A stretch of DNA of 64,000 bases from Trichinella spiralis (GCA_000181795.3 CM012953.1:14180183-14244182), one strand, 5' to 3'; shown: positions 10,501 through 25,400, counted from the stretch's first letter. The notes: generated by a model not told the origin, from the letters alone. Numbers and translations are program-made.

Positions 10501-13500
10501 AGTTGAAGCTGCGCGCTTCAAGCGCATGCTTCTGCGCTGTTTTCTCCGAAAGACAGACACGATGAAGAGTGGTAATGAATGAGCATCATCACTAAATGAT
10601 CATCCCATGAGGACATGCTTTTCTTATGTGTCCGGCACAGCCGGGCACGGCTTGGCATTTTGCAATTATTTTCTTATGCTAATATGAAAATTCATCATCA
10701 AAGTATGAAGTTCATATTTTATACCATTTTATTTTTTAAATAATTTAATATCAGTAGTAGTTTTAGTAAGCAGTTTTTAATGCCAAATATTATCTACTAT
10801 GTACTATTGTATACTTAGCGTTGTAGAAGATTAATGCATTTTTAAGTAATAGAAATTTCAAAATAAAAAATTATCATATAAATGTCGTCCAATAAATATA
10901 TATATACATTCGTGCGTATTGTTATAGTGTGAATAATAAAGTCACATGCTAACCGCATGAAATTTTTTGAATAAAGACGCTATAAAAAACAATACAATTA
11001 TTAAAGCGTATTGCAGTTGTTTGATTATATTTTTGTGTGTGTCTAATGTTTGTTTGTTTGTTTTACTTTAATATAGAAATATGATAGTAGCAAGACTATT
11101 GTTGAATTATTTGCTAAAGTATTTGTATGCAGGTTTAAATTAAGCATTAAGAATGATGAATAATATTCATTTATTGAACATGAATATATATGACAGTTAT
11201 TTCGTCTTGTTAGAGAACATATTAAATAATGAAGCACCCCCTTCTTCATTAGTAGATGTGTAAATTTAGCAGATTTTTTTTTCAACGTCCAACGTAACAT
11301 TTTCGAAGTGACGACGGCAGTAGTGCAACTTATGAGTGTTATTTATGGTCATTATTTTTTATCTTAAACAATGATGTCCAGTTAATAATTTGTCTTTGCA
11401 ATTACATCATTCCCAGTTTGCATATATCTCACTGTATGTATAATTGATCGAGGGATGTTCATTTGTTAAGCTAATAAAGTAAATAGCTTGAAGATGTTGA
11501 AGAAGAATTTTTGTTGAAATTATTTATTTGCATTTAGCAAATTGTTGCTGTATTGTATTTATGTTTGACATGTTTTCAATCTGATAAAAGATGAGGTGTG
11601 GTAATTTTGAAAGATTGGTTCTGATAAGCGATTGTCAAAGATGAAGAAGATTCAGATGAAATAATATCAACAATATGCATTAATTTATTCATTCGCTCAT
11701 TAATCATTGGTGTTTGATTTTCTTGAGAATAAGCGTCTTTACTTGCTGTTGGCATGTTGCAACGTTCAATTATGAAGAAATATTCAATTTTTAATATTGC
11801 CTTTCAGATTTCTTACCAGCTTACTAATTTTGAATAATATTTTAATTTCATTCTTAAATGAATTTGTCTTTTCATTCAGTTATTTATTTCACAAATGAAT
11901 TCATCAAAAATATATTGACTAACATTTCGCATTCTAATTTTGAGAAAGAAATATAAATTAAAAAAATGGTGACAATTTCCTTTTTCAAGTTATTTCAAAT
12001 AGCATTTTTCATGAAAACAAAAAAAATCAAATATGTAATATTTCACAACTGTGTGAAGCTGTGTTCTGTTTAATTTACATTTCACAGAAAAATCATTTAT
12101 TCGATTCTGTATAAGTTTTTAAGTGCTTTTTTTCTTGATTGATAAGATGATATGATGCAATTGTTGATATATCTGTGAAAATTGAACCTGAAGAGCGTTG
12201 TATACTGTTCAGTTTGAAATCAAATTTGTTGTGGTTTCATCTTTTCACCAAAACATACAATAAAGTGAATAATACTTAATATTCAAATTTGTTTATTGAT
12301 TGATTTACTGACTTAAAGCAGTGAAAAAAAGCATTTGCTTTTTACTTTTTAAAAATTATGATTAATTGAAGAAAACTATTGTGAAAATGACTACGATGTG
12401 CATTCATTAACATATAATACTTGTGAGCATTTGCAATTAATTTACTTATTGTTTTCTTTTCTCTTTTTGAAAAAGGGATGTTGATTAAGTAGTGATTTAT
12501 TTGTGTTTCATTTATGATCATCTCTTGAATGCTTATATTTTCTTATTGTTGTTGATGTGAAAAATCTTTTTTTCTTCCTTTGACAAGTTCTTCAATCAAA
12601 AAAGAAAAGTTTAATTTGTTATCTCTTTTTAATAAGTAACTTTGAAATTATAATATTTGCTATTGAAAAATTTTCAATTGAACCAAAATGTATTAATACA
12701 AATGATAATGCGGCCGAGTTGTTTTCAATACATTTTTTATATATATCTAATTTTCAGTTATTTAATAATTACATTGGTTAAAAGTTGAAATTTCACAATA
12801 AACTATTATTGATGTTTGCTTTTGCTTGTGATAGTAATCGATAGGAATTTCTTTGATTTTCCAGTGCTGCTTCTGCGGTTGGTTTATTATCTATGCATGC
12901 ATGTGCATTAGCAGTGATGCTGCTGCAATCGACGCTTTTATAAGCAAAATTTGAATCATCCAAGCTCATAAGGTTCATCGCATAAAAAAGAGATAATGTA
13001 AGTTATTTTGTTAGCTTCGACGTTTCTCTTTTCAATTTAATTTCTTCGAATTTATATTCTATTTTTTTTTTTCATCTCTTTTCCAACTTCAAAGAACATA
13101 TATATAAATTGACAGTTGTGTGATCTGATGTTACTGCAACATCATGCATCCAATGCATGAGATGATGCGTGTTTTTTATTGATTGATGATCATTGTTGAA
13201 CAACTGTTCAATTAATCTTCATCAAGCTGATCTTATTTTTAACAAATGAAAATTGTTTTGTTTTAAATTTTTTAAAAAAATCTTGCATTTTTAAAAATTT
13301 ATGCAAATAAAAGTTTCAAGTTTATTCAAAATAAAAAGAAAAGGTAATTCACAACAACAACAGCAACAGATGGCGTAGCGTAGAGAGAATAAAAAAAATT
13401 CGTTTAAAATATGTGTAATTTTAAACGAAGAGAAAAAATTATTCTTGATTAGAAAATTAATTATACAGTACGGCATCTCGTCATCGAAATCGAAACATTG

Positions 13501-16476
13501 ATTGTTCACCAGTTGCAGTTGTTAATGGTAATTATGCAATGGATGAGAGATTTCTTGTCAACGTTTTCAGCAGTTCATTAGCAAAGCTATCAAGGAAAAT
13601 TTATTTATATTTTCAAATTAGCCAGCCAGAAAATTGAACGGAAGATGGAACTTGCTGCAAAATTGATCCATTTATTCATTTTCTGTTGGAATTAATTAAT
13701 TCATTCATTCATTTTTGTGAATGAAAATTAAATAAATGAATTTTTTGTTGAATCAAAATTTTTTAAAACAAATTATAATTTTCATACACACAAATTGGAC
13801 ATTTCAAATCCAATTTGATATTTATTATTATCACGATTCGTTTGTTTTAAACTTTTTTGTTGTTTTGATTTAATCTACACAAATGTTGGTATTGATTTCC
13901 AAACACAAGCATGTTGCAAATGTATAATTTATCATTGGATTATTTTCCCACATCTATGTACATCTTTGTTTTTTTTTGTATCTTCAACTGCTACGTTGTT
14001 TGATTTGTTTGTTTGTTTATTTAAATTATTTAAAAAATGTGTGATTATTCACTTGGAATGAATGATACTTTTCGTCATTGATTGTGATGCGATTTTGAAT
14101 TGAGAAAGCTTTTGGTGAAATACTGAAGAAAATGTTGATGATTCATTCATTCAGCTTGCTTGGCAGTTGTTTACCTGTAGGTGTAGCAGTGGATGGAATG
14201 TACAAATGTATGAATAATAACAGTCAAGCGTGGGTTGGCTTTATGTAATTTTTTTTGCTCTCGGACAGGTCTGGTATTATTACAGAAGGTGGCAAAAATG
14301 ACACGCATCTTATCCTTGACAGTGTCATCAGATGTACATTATTACGTTTTGAAATTTGTCAGAAACAAAGCTTGCAAATTGTACAGCTAATAATAATCAA
14401 CATCATCATTATAATAAACAGGTTTCGCTTAAGTCGACAGATTCATTTCACTGTAAAAAGTCGCGTCACGTCACGTCATCTAGGTGTGGAAAATTCATTT
14501 CATACATCTCAACAATACAGAAAATTACAGTGCACAAAGAAAATTTTAAAAAGAAAATGATATCATCGATTGCACTTTGATGCGCAGATTTAAATTATGA
14601 TAAATAATTTTGTTGTTGTTTTACCAACTAGCAAAATTTGCATAGCAGGTGTGAGATTCAGGTATGTCTATTTCATGTTTGTATTATTTTTCAAGAATGT
14701 TCCCTTGTTGTGTCAATTTATTTATAAATATTATTTTTTATTGTATATGCAGAAAATTATACTGATTTTATTTATTATTTTGTTCAAATAATGAAAAGCT
14801 CCTAAATAGATGAATGAAACAGTGGTGAACAGAAAATGTTGTTGCATAATTAAATTGTAAAATTTCATGTCAATGAAGTGCGAAATTTGCAACAAACCAG
14901 TACTACTGGAATACTGTCAATCTAAATTTTTCTCGCAGCACAAATTAAAAAAAATTTCCATAATATTTTCTGTACAGCTGAAATAATAGTGGAAAAATTA
15001 TTCCATCAAGCGATGAAAATAATAGAAATTATTACTTTTTTTTCCTTCTTCATTTTTGAATGACGTATAAAAAGTTATTAATTTCATTGTTGTCAAAAAT
15101 GAATGTTTTCCGTAATTTATCTTTTTTTACAAAAAAATTATTATTAAAAGGACTGAAAATTTTATTCAAATTGTTGCTGTAATTTTTATAATTAATATAC
15201 AGGAAATGAAAATAAATTTTCTATTATTTAAAAAAAATAGAAAGAAAATTAGGTTCTATTTTCAATAGCAGGTAAGGAGAGAAGTGATGGAATAGGCGTG
15301 TTGGTTTGAATAAATAATTCCAAGTAGTAAAAATTTCCTCATTCTATTCAATAGTGAAATAAATGATCAAGTGGTTAGTCAATAATCAATCAGTGGTTGG
15401 TGAGTTTGAAGAGCGCATTATTATAATGCTGCTGCTGCAGCTGATGTTTGCCAGGCATTCTGTAGGATGTGGTGTGGCTTTTTATGAAAATCAATAATAG
15501 TTTTAATAATAATATTCATTGACATATTGTTGAAGTAATCAATATTTTTTTTTGTTCAATTAATTTTTATACTTGAAATTGTAATGAAAAATTAGAGAAA
15601 AATTAATAGTTGTTGGATTGTGGCATTGAATCATTTTTCATTTTTCTACTTTGCCTCATTTTTGAGGATATTTGAAGAAAATGAGTAATATTAATCTTAT
15701 CAAGAAAATGCTCGACACAACAACCCATTGATCGATGTTGCATAAAAGTATTTCTTTTTTTCAAATAGAAATTTTCATTTTCAATCTGTAATTTATTTCA
15801 AAATAATTGTTCAAATAAAAAATTGAAATCAATAAACAGTATGATATTAATATTAGTTTTACAATTACTAGTTCTTTCTTTTTTCCACATCATCTATTTG
15901 TATCTGTATATCAAGATGCTGATTTGAACATTAAACGGCAAAGTTTAATGTTAGTTAAATTTTGTTTTTTTTTAATCAAATCAAAATTTAAATTTTTCCA
16001 GTGGGAACGGAGTAGTGAAATGGGTGTAAATGAATAAAATAAGAAGAGAAAAAATTATTCAAATTGATCACTTATCCGCATTTATTAAAAAATTTTCTTA
16101 ATTCAAGTATAAACAAAAAAACGACATCATATGATAAGCACAATACAATGGAATACAGTACGGTGGAATGGGTTATCTGAAATTTACTTATACTACGGCA
16201 GTTTTTTGTTTTGCTTTTACTGTAATGTTTGTTGAAAATCACAGGAGGATTTTTTTTAATTTTTCTTAATTTTTCAATTTTTTGATCAATTTTGATGAAT
16301 TTAATTGTAATTTCAAAATTACTGAACAATAAGAACTTGATCACACAACGTGAATATGAATTTTCATTTTGTTTGAATAAAATCAACAAGCATAACCAAA
16401 GAATTTTGTTATCAGTTCTTTATTCTGAATCCATTATAAAATGTCTGTACATTTAATTCAATTCAATTCAATTTAG
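4582..16476. other. long AT-rich region, possibly 5' introns of the phosphodiesterase gene
   Basis: About 12 kb with no secure gene. It is dominated by A/T runs and short low-complexity tracts. Two very short exons of the downstream phosphodiesterase may lie here (4995-5028 and 13469-13527, see that entry). GC-elevated patches near 7.98-8.24, 10.47-10.65, 12.86-12.95, 14.25-14.55 and 15.42-15.48 kb stand out from the background and carry splice-like signals, but none shows a recognisable protein family. Confidence 0.5.
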
Positions 16477-19400
16477 ACAACAATCAACAAGGCTGAACAT
16501 AACGTTGAAAAACTACTCCAGGTAAAGCATTATTTGTTTTATTTTTGTTCCATATTATGATTATTCAAATTATTTTTATAATGAAATGAAAATTACTAAA
16601 TTATGTAAAAGTTTTCAATATGTATATATATATATAATTTATTTGCGTGATATTTGGATTTAAGTTAACCTTTCCATAGAATTAATAATTGGTATATTTT
16701 ATTATTTGAGCAAGTGATAAAATTAGCTTTTTAGATGAACAATAATAATTAATAATTGAATCTATTTAAGTGGTGTATGTATGAATTTTAAATGAAAAAT
16801 AAATAAATGAATAAATAGAATTTCCTTTTCTACAAACATTGATCATTTAAAAGGTGAATGATCTCTAAGATGGTGATGTTCTAACATTATCGTGAGAAGA
16901 ACTTGTTTAACGTTTACTTGAAACGTTTAATTTAACATTGAATTTTCTGCATTTGAATGAATTGCCTTACTGACGTATTTGTCCTTTCGTTTGATTTTTC
17001 TTTTCCTTACATTGTACAAAGTATATTATTATTAATTTATTAAAAAATGTAGTCTATTCTTAGATACATATATATATGCAATGTATGTATATATATACAG
17101 TACCTTTTTTTGCTGTTCATAGCAATAAAAATTAATTATTCGTTAAATTTAAATTATTTTTACTGTGGTGGAATTTAATCAAGATGATGATGATGTTGTT
17201 GTTGTTAAATCAACAACATACTTGGCTTGTGATGTGTTGAGTGTCTAATGTCCGCTTGTGGGATCGTATAAATGACTGTTTTATAGGTTTATTTGTCAGC
17301 TGTGCTTAATGTTTGACCGTGACCCTAGTGGGGCATCGTTCTTGCCCCAAAACGAATTACATTAATTAGCTTTGATTGATCAAGAAACTTTGGTCTTGGT
17401 GTGTTGGTTAGTTTGTTTATTTGTTTGTTTGTTTGTTTGTTTGTTTGTTGGTAGTGTTGAAGCCCCGCCCGCATTGCCTCGCAGAGATTGCGTTGTTGAA
17501 TCCACTAATTATCAAATCAAAGTGTTGTGTTCTTACAGTCGGCAAATAGGTAAAAAGAAAACAAAACAATATCTTTCAACTTCATATTCATTTTTATTCT
17601 GTTATTTACTTTATTATTTTTAGCAAACAAAAAATTATTCATAAATAAATTGCAGGTGAATGTAGAAATTGACAAACAAATAATTTTTTACATAAATCAT
17701 AAATTAACGTGTGATTTTGTCTTGTTTGCTCCATAGTTGCTTAGGTGAACAATAATTATCACCACTTTGTATGTATTTTTTTTATTTCCTTCATTTTTAT
17801 TTTTTTTGACTTTAGCTTCTCTTCAAAAAAGCATTGTGTAGAATAAAAAAAATGCAAATTCAGTGAAAATCAATATTTCTCATACAATAAATATACTGTT
17901 GTTGTATTAGCATTTTTGAAAGGGAAGAAATGGCTTCTTGTGCTCAATGATCATCAATCTCAATAGAAAACTTGAGTGAAGTTTTCAAATCAGTTTGATT
18001 TTAATGGAATAGAAGTTTTCATGTGACGAGAATTTAATATGAATGCTTGAAACAAAAATGTAAATAAGTGCAAATTACACTGTTTTGATAAGCTTGCTGC
18101 ATGAACAGGATGTTGTTGTCGAAAGGTTGTTTATTTTTCATGACTTCAATATTGAACGTGAAAAATAATGCTACCTGCGGTCGTTTGTGCTTGGAAACCC
18201 ATCAAGCCAGCTTAACAACATTAGCGATGTAAATTTAATACTGCTTATTTATTTTTTGCTTTGTTATTATTTTTATATAAAAAACTTTTTTTTCTTTCAC
18301 CATTTATTTATTATTTCATCACTGGTTCAGCTGGTAGAAGCAGATCAAAGTAAGTAGGAGTTGCATCAAAGTTGAAAATGTTTGCGTAGCACAAACTCCA
18401 CTGAAATAGATGCACATGTACAATTTCAAATTACTCATTATGAATATTACTCTATTACATGATGGGATATTACAATGTACGTGTAAAATTTATTCAGTAA
18501 TTCAAAAGTTTATTCATACCAAATCATTGAGTTGCAAATTCATTTTTTACTGAATTTCAATGTTATTCAAATTTTATGTTAATTTCAATTTCAATTGTGA
18601 ATTAAGAATGAACGCAAATTTGAAAATTGCGTCAGAATTTAAATTCAGTTCAAATTGCAATCGGGTAATAAATTATAAAGAAAATGAGATTTTATTTAAT
18701 TATTTGTGCTTGACCATTCTTGAAAACAATAAATTTTATGTGCACGAATGTTTCGACAAGATTTTGAAATTCACTTTAAAGATTCAAAGGTGATAAATCA
18801 ATTTACCAGTTTAAAGCAACTTTCAAAATTTAAATTTACAAATTGAAGCTCAGTTGGAAAATAATTTTTTAAACTTTTATATAATTAATAAAACTCTTTA
18901 TACTTTGTATTTTGTGAAATGAATCAAAACGTTTCAAAAAAGCTTTTTCCAACAGTGTTGCTTTTTGAATGCTTTTCAACTGTTGCTTGTCAATCTTTGA
19001 TTTATAGCCATTTTTTAAAATTATACTTTCATATCTAGAATATTTTTTTTCTATGAACATCTTTTCTAATGATTAATTTAAAAAAAATTTTGTTTTTTAT
19101 TGTAATTGTTCTCTTTCAGCAAACATTTTATCATTTTATATATTACAGTTATATAATTATTTAAACAAATATTTTTGTTTATTTGTTGTATGTAAATTAA
19201 AAAAAAATAAAATTGAATAAAGAGAAAATTAATTTAACAGTATTTTAGGAATTATTGACCCTCAAGTACAAGTGATATTTTTCCAAGTTTGGCTGTGAAA
19301 AACTTGAACTTTTCCAAATGTGCGTTCTGAGTTTGGTCAGAGCTGCTCTTTTCCCCAGCCTCTGACTTGCTTTACAACTGTTTTTTTCTTTCTCTATTGT

Positions 19401-22400
19401 ACTGGTTAATTTTATTCTTCAGTTGGCAACTTCAAATCTACAGCAAATACATAAATAAGCGAGCAAGTGGTAAGCTTATTTATTTATTTATTTCTGAGAT
19501 TGTTTTGTCGAAATTTTAAATTCATAAAATGGATAACGAAGGAAAATATTTAACAAAATTTTAATTGATTCTGTTTTCAGAATTTTCACAAATAGCTGAA
19601 ACTTTTCACAAGTGTTCATTGCACACTGCTGGTTCATACAACATTTCTTCTAAAGTATCCCAAGATTGCTTTCAGTCAACAACAAGCCGTATAATTTTGC
19701 TTTGATAGCTTGCATTGTTTTACATCAGAAAATGTCTTTGGATGCAATGCTGTTGTCTTTATTGGGTACGGTTTGCCAATTCTATTGCGTTTTAAAGTAT
19801 TGTTTAAACATGATTTTCAGGTTATTTACTTGAACATGCAGTTAATGTGTTGTTGTATAAAACTATTTAAATTTTTTTTGTGTTTTTCTAAAACTGTTAT
19901 ACATTTTTGAAACTTTTTCGTTGGTAATATTTATTTTTCAAAAAATCTCTTTCCCGGTCATATTAAAAAAAATATGAAAATAAATAATTTGCACTGTGAA
20001 AAATTACACCAGTGACATTAGCTCAATCAGTTGCTTTTTATTAGTGATACGTTTTGTACAGTTAGCCAGTTTATGAATTCATATTAAGCACATTTTTCTG
20101 TTATTCATCCATGTATATTATTTTACTTGTGCAATTATAATAATATTATAATTATGTAGATGACTGCTCTCGTGACTTGCAATCGAAATCCGTTCAAAAG
20201 CGATTAAATGAATGGGTAATAAATTATTGTCTTGAAACTACAATGTTTCGATGTTTTTCCCATTTAATCAGTTCATTTACAGATAAAAAATTCACTGCAC
20301 TGCCGAGACTCAGCTTTTGTTATGGTAACTGACGATTACGGGCATTGTCGCGTTCAGGTACCTGCCTTGCATAAATTCATTATTTAATTTTAATTTTATC
20401 ATATCAATTTCTTTATCTTTTGTTACAGTATTTGACATGGATAACTAATTTCTTTTTAAATGAAACATTTCTTTTAATTACATTGTCAAATTGCACGGTT
20501 TATTAGTTTGAAATAATAATGTTTTTGTCAAATTTTCAATAGTCATAATTTAGATTTATTATTCAGTTTTAATTTAAATTGTGTATGAATTGAAATTTTA
20601 ATTGCTTGTAAATGCATTATTCAAAAAAATATTTTTTTCCTGTAATTTAAAGGATATGATTGTTTATTTTAGACATGTGGCTCACGAGATTTTCCCAGTC
20701 CCATCCATGCGGTAATGGATTATATTTATTTTTATTTATTTATTTATTTATGTTATAATGAAAAGAATGAAAAAATTTTAATTTTAGGGTAATCTCGACC
20801 AATGGGCTGCAATTTTTGAACATTCTGCTCATATTTTTTATAAAAACATTCCCAAAGTATGAAATAAAATGAAATAAAATAAAATAATTTGAATATTTCA
20901 TTTGTGTCATTTGTTTCAAGGAACTGCAGCAGTGTGTGGCAAAAGTATTTGGTGAGAATCATTTACCGAATCTTCCTGTCTCTTTGCATGCTGTAGAAAA
21001 TTCCAATGGAAGCGTTCTCATTGCCATTCTTTGCATATACCACTCAACCTCTGAAGCCTCAGAGTAGAAATTATTGTTTTTATTTTCTGTTTTTTAAATT
21101 TCATAATTATAATAAGTTCCAAACAATTAAAGGAATATTAGCAATGGTATTGGCACTGTCCACGAGTTGAGTAGTGTTGAATTAGAACAGATTCGTCTAG
21201 CAGGTTCAATGATCCGCATTGTAGTGTCCATGGAACAGCAAAAATCCAGAACAAAATTGAACGGATTCATTCTGACATTATTGAAAAATGTTTTTTCTAA
21301 TCTCGGTATGAAAATTATATTTTTGTTTCGAGTAACAGTGAAATTTTATTTATTGCATTTGTGCAGAAAACATGGCTCAGCTTGTGCAGAGCATTATAAA
21401 AGATGCGAAAAAATTAATCCCTTCTGAAGAGTAAGTGTGAATTTTATCATTCAAAATTAAGATAATTTTTTTTCAATCTTGCAATCATAACAGTTTTTAC
21501 TCTGATGAGTTTCAGTTTTGTGTTTTTGAAAGGAAAGCAGCAATTTTAAAAATAAAAAATGATGATTAATTATTTTTTATAAAAAGTAAAAATTGCACAT
21601 TTAAGCTGCTCACTTTATTTGATCGACAATGACAGCAATGAATTGGTTGCTGAAGTAGTGGAGATGGATGAAAAAAATGAGGAATATCTTAAAGAAATCC
21701 GTTTTCCAATGAACGAGGGTATCGTGGGACAAGTTGCTGTTTCAGGTATACTGTATATGCATATTTTTTAAAATTAAATTAAATTTTACATATTTTTAGG
21801 AGAAATGCAAAACATTCAAAGAGATGGTTCTCCATCTACTAATGTGGACAAGCCTGCTCAACCTTTGATAGCCAATAACTCTTGCTCTGAACAAGAAGTC
21901 ATCGTTCCTGATCCACTTCAGCAGAGGATGAAAAAGCTGCACTTTCGGTAATTATTATTGCTTATTTCTTTTTTTTAATTTAATAAAAACAAAATGAACG
22001 ATTTGCTTATTTGTGTTATGAAATATTTTTAGAAATATGCTCTGCTTTGCGGTTAAAGATAAAAAAAGTATGCCATCGCGCAGTTGTATATCAACGTTGA
22101 AGCTTCTGAATTTTTTCAGATGTTATTGCTGTCATACAGTTGCTTAACAAAATCGGGACCGATGGTTTTACTTCGCATGATCAACAGCTTGCTGAATTGC
22201 TTTCTTCTTATTGTGCAATTAGCATATCCCATGTAAGCATTATTTTCAGTTGCGTTGAAAAAAAAGAAACACGACAAAAAAGCAATTCAATTAAATGCTT
22301 TGAATAGTGAAAATAATTGACGTAATGTGAAATGGAAGCTGGCAATGAATAAGGACAAATTAAATGCTGATAAAATAAAATAAAATTAAATTAAATTAAA

Positions 22401-25400
22401 AAAGAGAACAAAGAAAGAAAATTTGCAGTCAATAGATTGCCAGTATGAATAATTTTGTGAGTTTAATCAGAGTGCTGAAATTAAAAATTAGGATTTCAGA
22501 GTTTTTCACTTGAGCAACAGGATTCATATATTTCCTTTTTTGAAAATTTATTTGAAAACAAATTGTTAAAAAAATTACTACCTTCACAAATGCATTTATG
22601 ATCTTTACTCAACAATTTTTCAACAACTATTACTCTCGTAGGATTTAATGTAATTAATGCTGTATTAGGAACAATGAAACAAAATTTTCTTTTTCTACAG
22701 TATACCAATAGGTTTTACTAAATGATGGACAAATTTTGCTCATCTCAATTTTTATGAAAAGGAATTTTTTTTGAAAAACAAGTTTCAAGACAATTATCAA
22801 TTTAATACTTTTTTAAATAAGTTCAGAATTGATAAATATTTAATATCGTTTGTTGCAGCATAAAATGGCTATACAAGTCTTAAAGTTGCACCCCCTCTGC
22901 CTATACACACCCACACACACACATATATATATATATATAAATTAGAATAAAATTGTTAATCATTAAGACCAACGGCAAAATTTAATTATTTTTTCTTATT
23001 TTATTATTAGTAAAAGTTCGCATGCTAGCATTTTACGTCAACTTCATTTAGCTCAAGGTATAAAAAATATTGTTAATGGAAATTGTTTACTTCTATTTCT
23101 TATTTTGTTTTCAACTTCCAAGCAATTTTTTCTCATTTCCTTCGTTTTTTTCAAATTTATGTTTTTATTAATATGAATTTGATTAGAAATTATTTTTCCA
23201 GATTAGGTGAAAATTAGCAAAATTGTAAAACTGTGAAACTGCATATTGTGGAGAAAAGGCATGAACAATTAGCGTTCATTGAAGTATTTTTGTTGCTTGA
23301 ATTCAATTAGCGTTCTTTTTCTTTGAAAAGTTAAGATCATCCATCAGCTGCTTGATTCGAGAAGAAAGCGTAGCTAAGGGAAAAGCTTGTTTCTTTGTAA
23401 AAAGCTTCTTTGAATCTGTACAATTTCATTTAATGAAATTTGCCATTTAGGAAAATTTTCTAATTTTTGTGTTATTGAAATGTTCAGTGAAATTAATTTA
23501 TACTTATGTCTATTCATAATATTTGCTGATTTGCAAATTTTATTAAAATTTTAATTGATGCTATTTGTTTAAATGGTACAATACACTTATTTTCTTTCTT
23601 CAATAATTTTTCAATTTTATATTTGCATGTTTTTTGACATTTTTGGTGAGTAAAATTGAAAGTTACTGTAGATTTGAAAGTTAGAGGAGAAAATCTTTCA
23701 GCTGAAGTCATAAAATCATTTTGCTGTTGTTAAGGAAAATTTTGCAGTTGGATACCCACAATTTTTTAAATTATATATTATATTTGAATTCAGAAAACTT
23801 TTTTTTTCTAATTGCAAAATTCTTTTTTAATATTTTTTTTCTTATTTTTAATAAGTAATTTTGGCGTTAATAATGCACTTTTTGCGATGAAAGATTGTTA
23901 ATTAAGAGAACTTTATACAAAGCTTGCTAAACTTTCTGAAATGTTTGATTGAGTTGGTCGAAGTATAAAAGACTTTGTGGTTTTGAAGTCAATAATCGAC
24001 TCTGTATGTGTGTCTGTCTGTGTCTGCGTGTGTGTCTATTGTTGTAATTGAATAATCGAAAATTTCTCTCTTATGAAATTTTCTCACCGTTCATTCACGT
24101 TTTTATAAATTAACGACTTTTACTAACTTTAACTGAATGGATATAAGAAGTTCAGACTTTAATCGACACAGCAAATGCTGGTAGTGCAGATATGACTGAC
24201 GCGCATGCAAGCTACAATCTTCAAGCTATATAAAAAAGCTCATAATTACAACAACAACAACAATAAAATATAATTCTTCTATCAATACATATTGCATTTT
24301 ACCTTTACTACTAATATTTATTTATTTAAATTTTGTTTAGTGTTTGCTTTTCAAACGTCTGCAAGAAGCAAATCGACGTACGCATGTGGCCAGTGAGCTT
24401 ATGATGTATCACACACAGAAGGTTGCTTACAAATATTTTTTTAATAAAATTTATTTTTATTTGTGGAATTAAAAAAAAGAATTTTTTAAGATTGCCGAAG
24501 AAGATGTGCTTCGGTTGAGTCTCTGCCCTGTCCCAGCACCGTCTTCTTTCAGCCAGGACTTTTTATCATTTTTTTACTCACCCAGAGAGCTTTCCGTACG
24601 AGACACGCATATGGTAAATTTGAAATTTTCCACTATTTGTATTTGGAAAATGTATCAACGTTATAAATTATGCATAAAAATTATAATTTTAATTATAATT
24701 TTCAAATTAACACAACCTTAAAAAAGATCTTAAGTGGTTAACTTTAAAATTTTCAACAAATTTTCATCATTTTTGTTGTCGAGATTATTAATAATTCAAC
24801 TAACAATGTTATTATAAATCATATATGTATTTTTAATGCCGTTGTTTTCATATTTGAAATATGTATACTATATATGTATGTATACTTACTTTTCAATAGC
24901 ATAAATTTAAATTTGTGTTTTTGTGATGCTTTTATGTAAATAAATAAAGTGAAATATTTAGGCTTGTTTGGCAATGTTTTACGATTTGGGTTATGCGCAT
25001 AAATTTCGCATCAAAAGGCGCAAACTTTCCAGGTGAGGTTTCTTTTGGTTCCATGTATGCATAAAAATGTATGAAAATGAAAAAATTGATGCTAGGTTTT
25101 TGTTGCTGGTTGAAAAAGGATACAGAGATGTACCGTATCACAACTGGTATCATGCTTTTACAGTCACTCATTTTTGCTATTTGATGTTGAAAACAATTCC
25201 TGAACTGCGCCAACATTTATCGTCAGTATTTGTTGTACTTGTTCTTGTTCATTTGTGGAATGTAATAAAATTTTTCAGTGATGTAAGATGCATGTGTCTT
25301 CTGGTTGCTTGTCTTTGCCATGATATTGATCATCGTGGAACTACCAATTCATTTCAAGTACAATCGGTAACGCTTTTTTCCATTTTCCAACTTCACTTCA

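Noticed and set aside
17372-17623. Plus-strand open frame of 83 codons
   Set aside because: Much of it is translated TTTG microsatellite, and the remainder has no splice or family support.
19424-19471. Possible phosphodiesterase exon between CAG and GTAAGC
   Set aside because: It is open in one frame only. Skipping it joins 18349 to 20160 in phase and gives the better alignment to PDE2A, so it is probably spurious.
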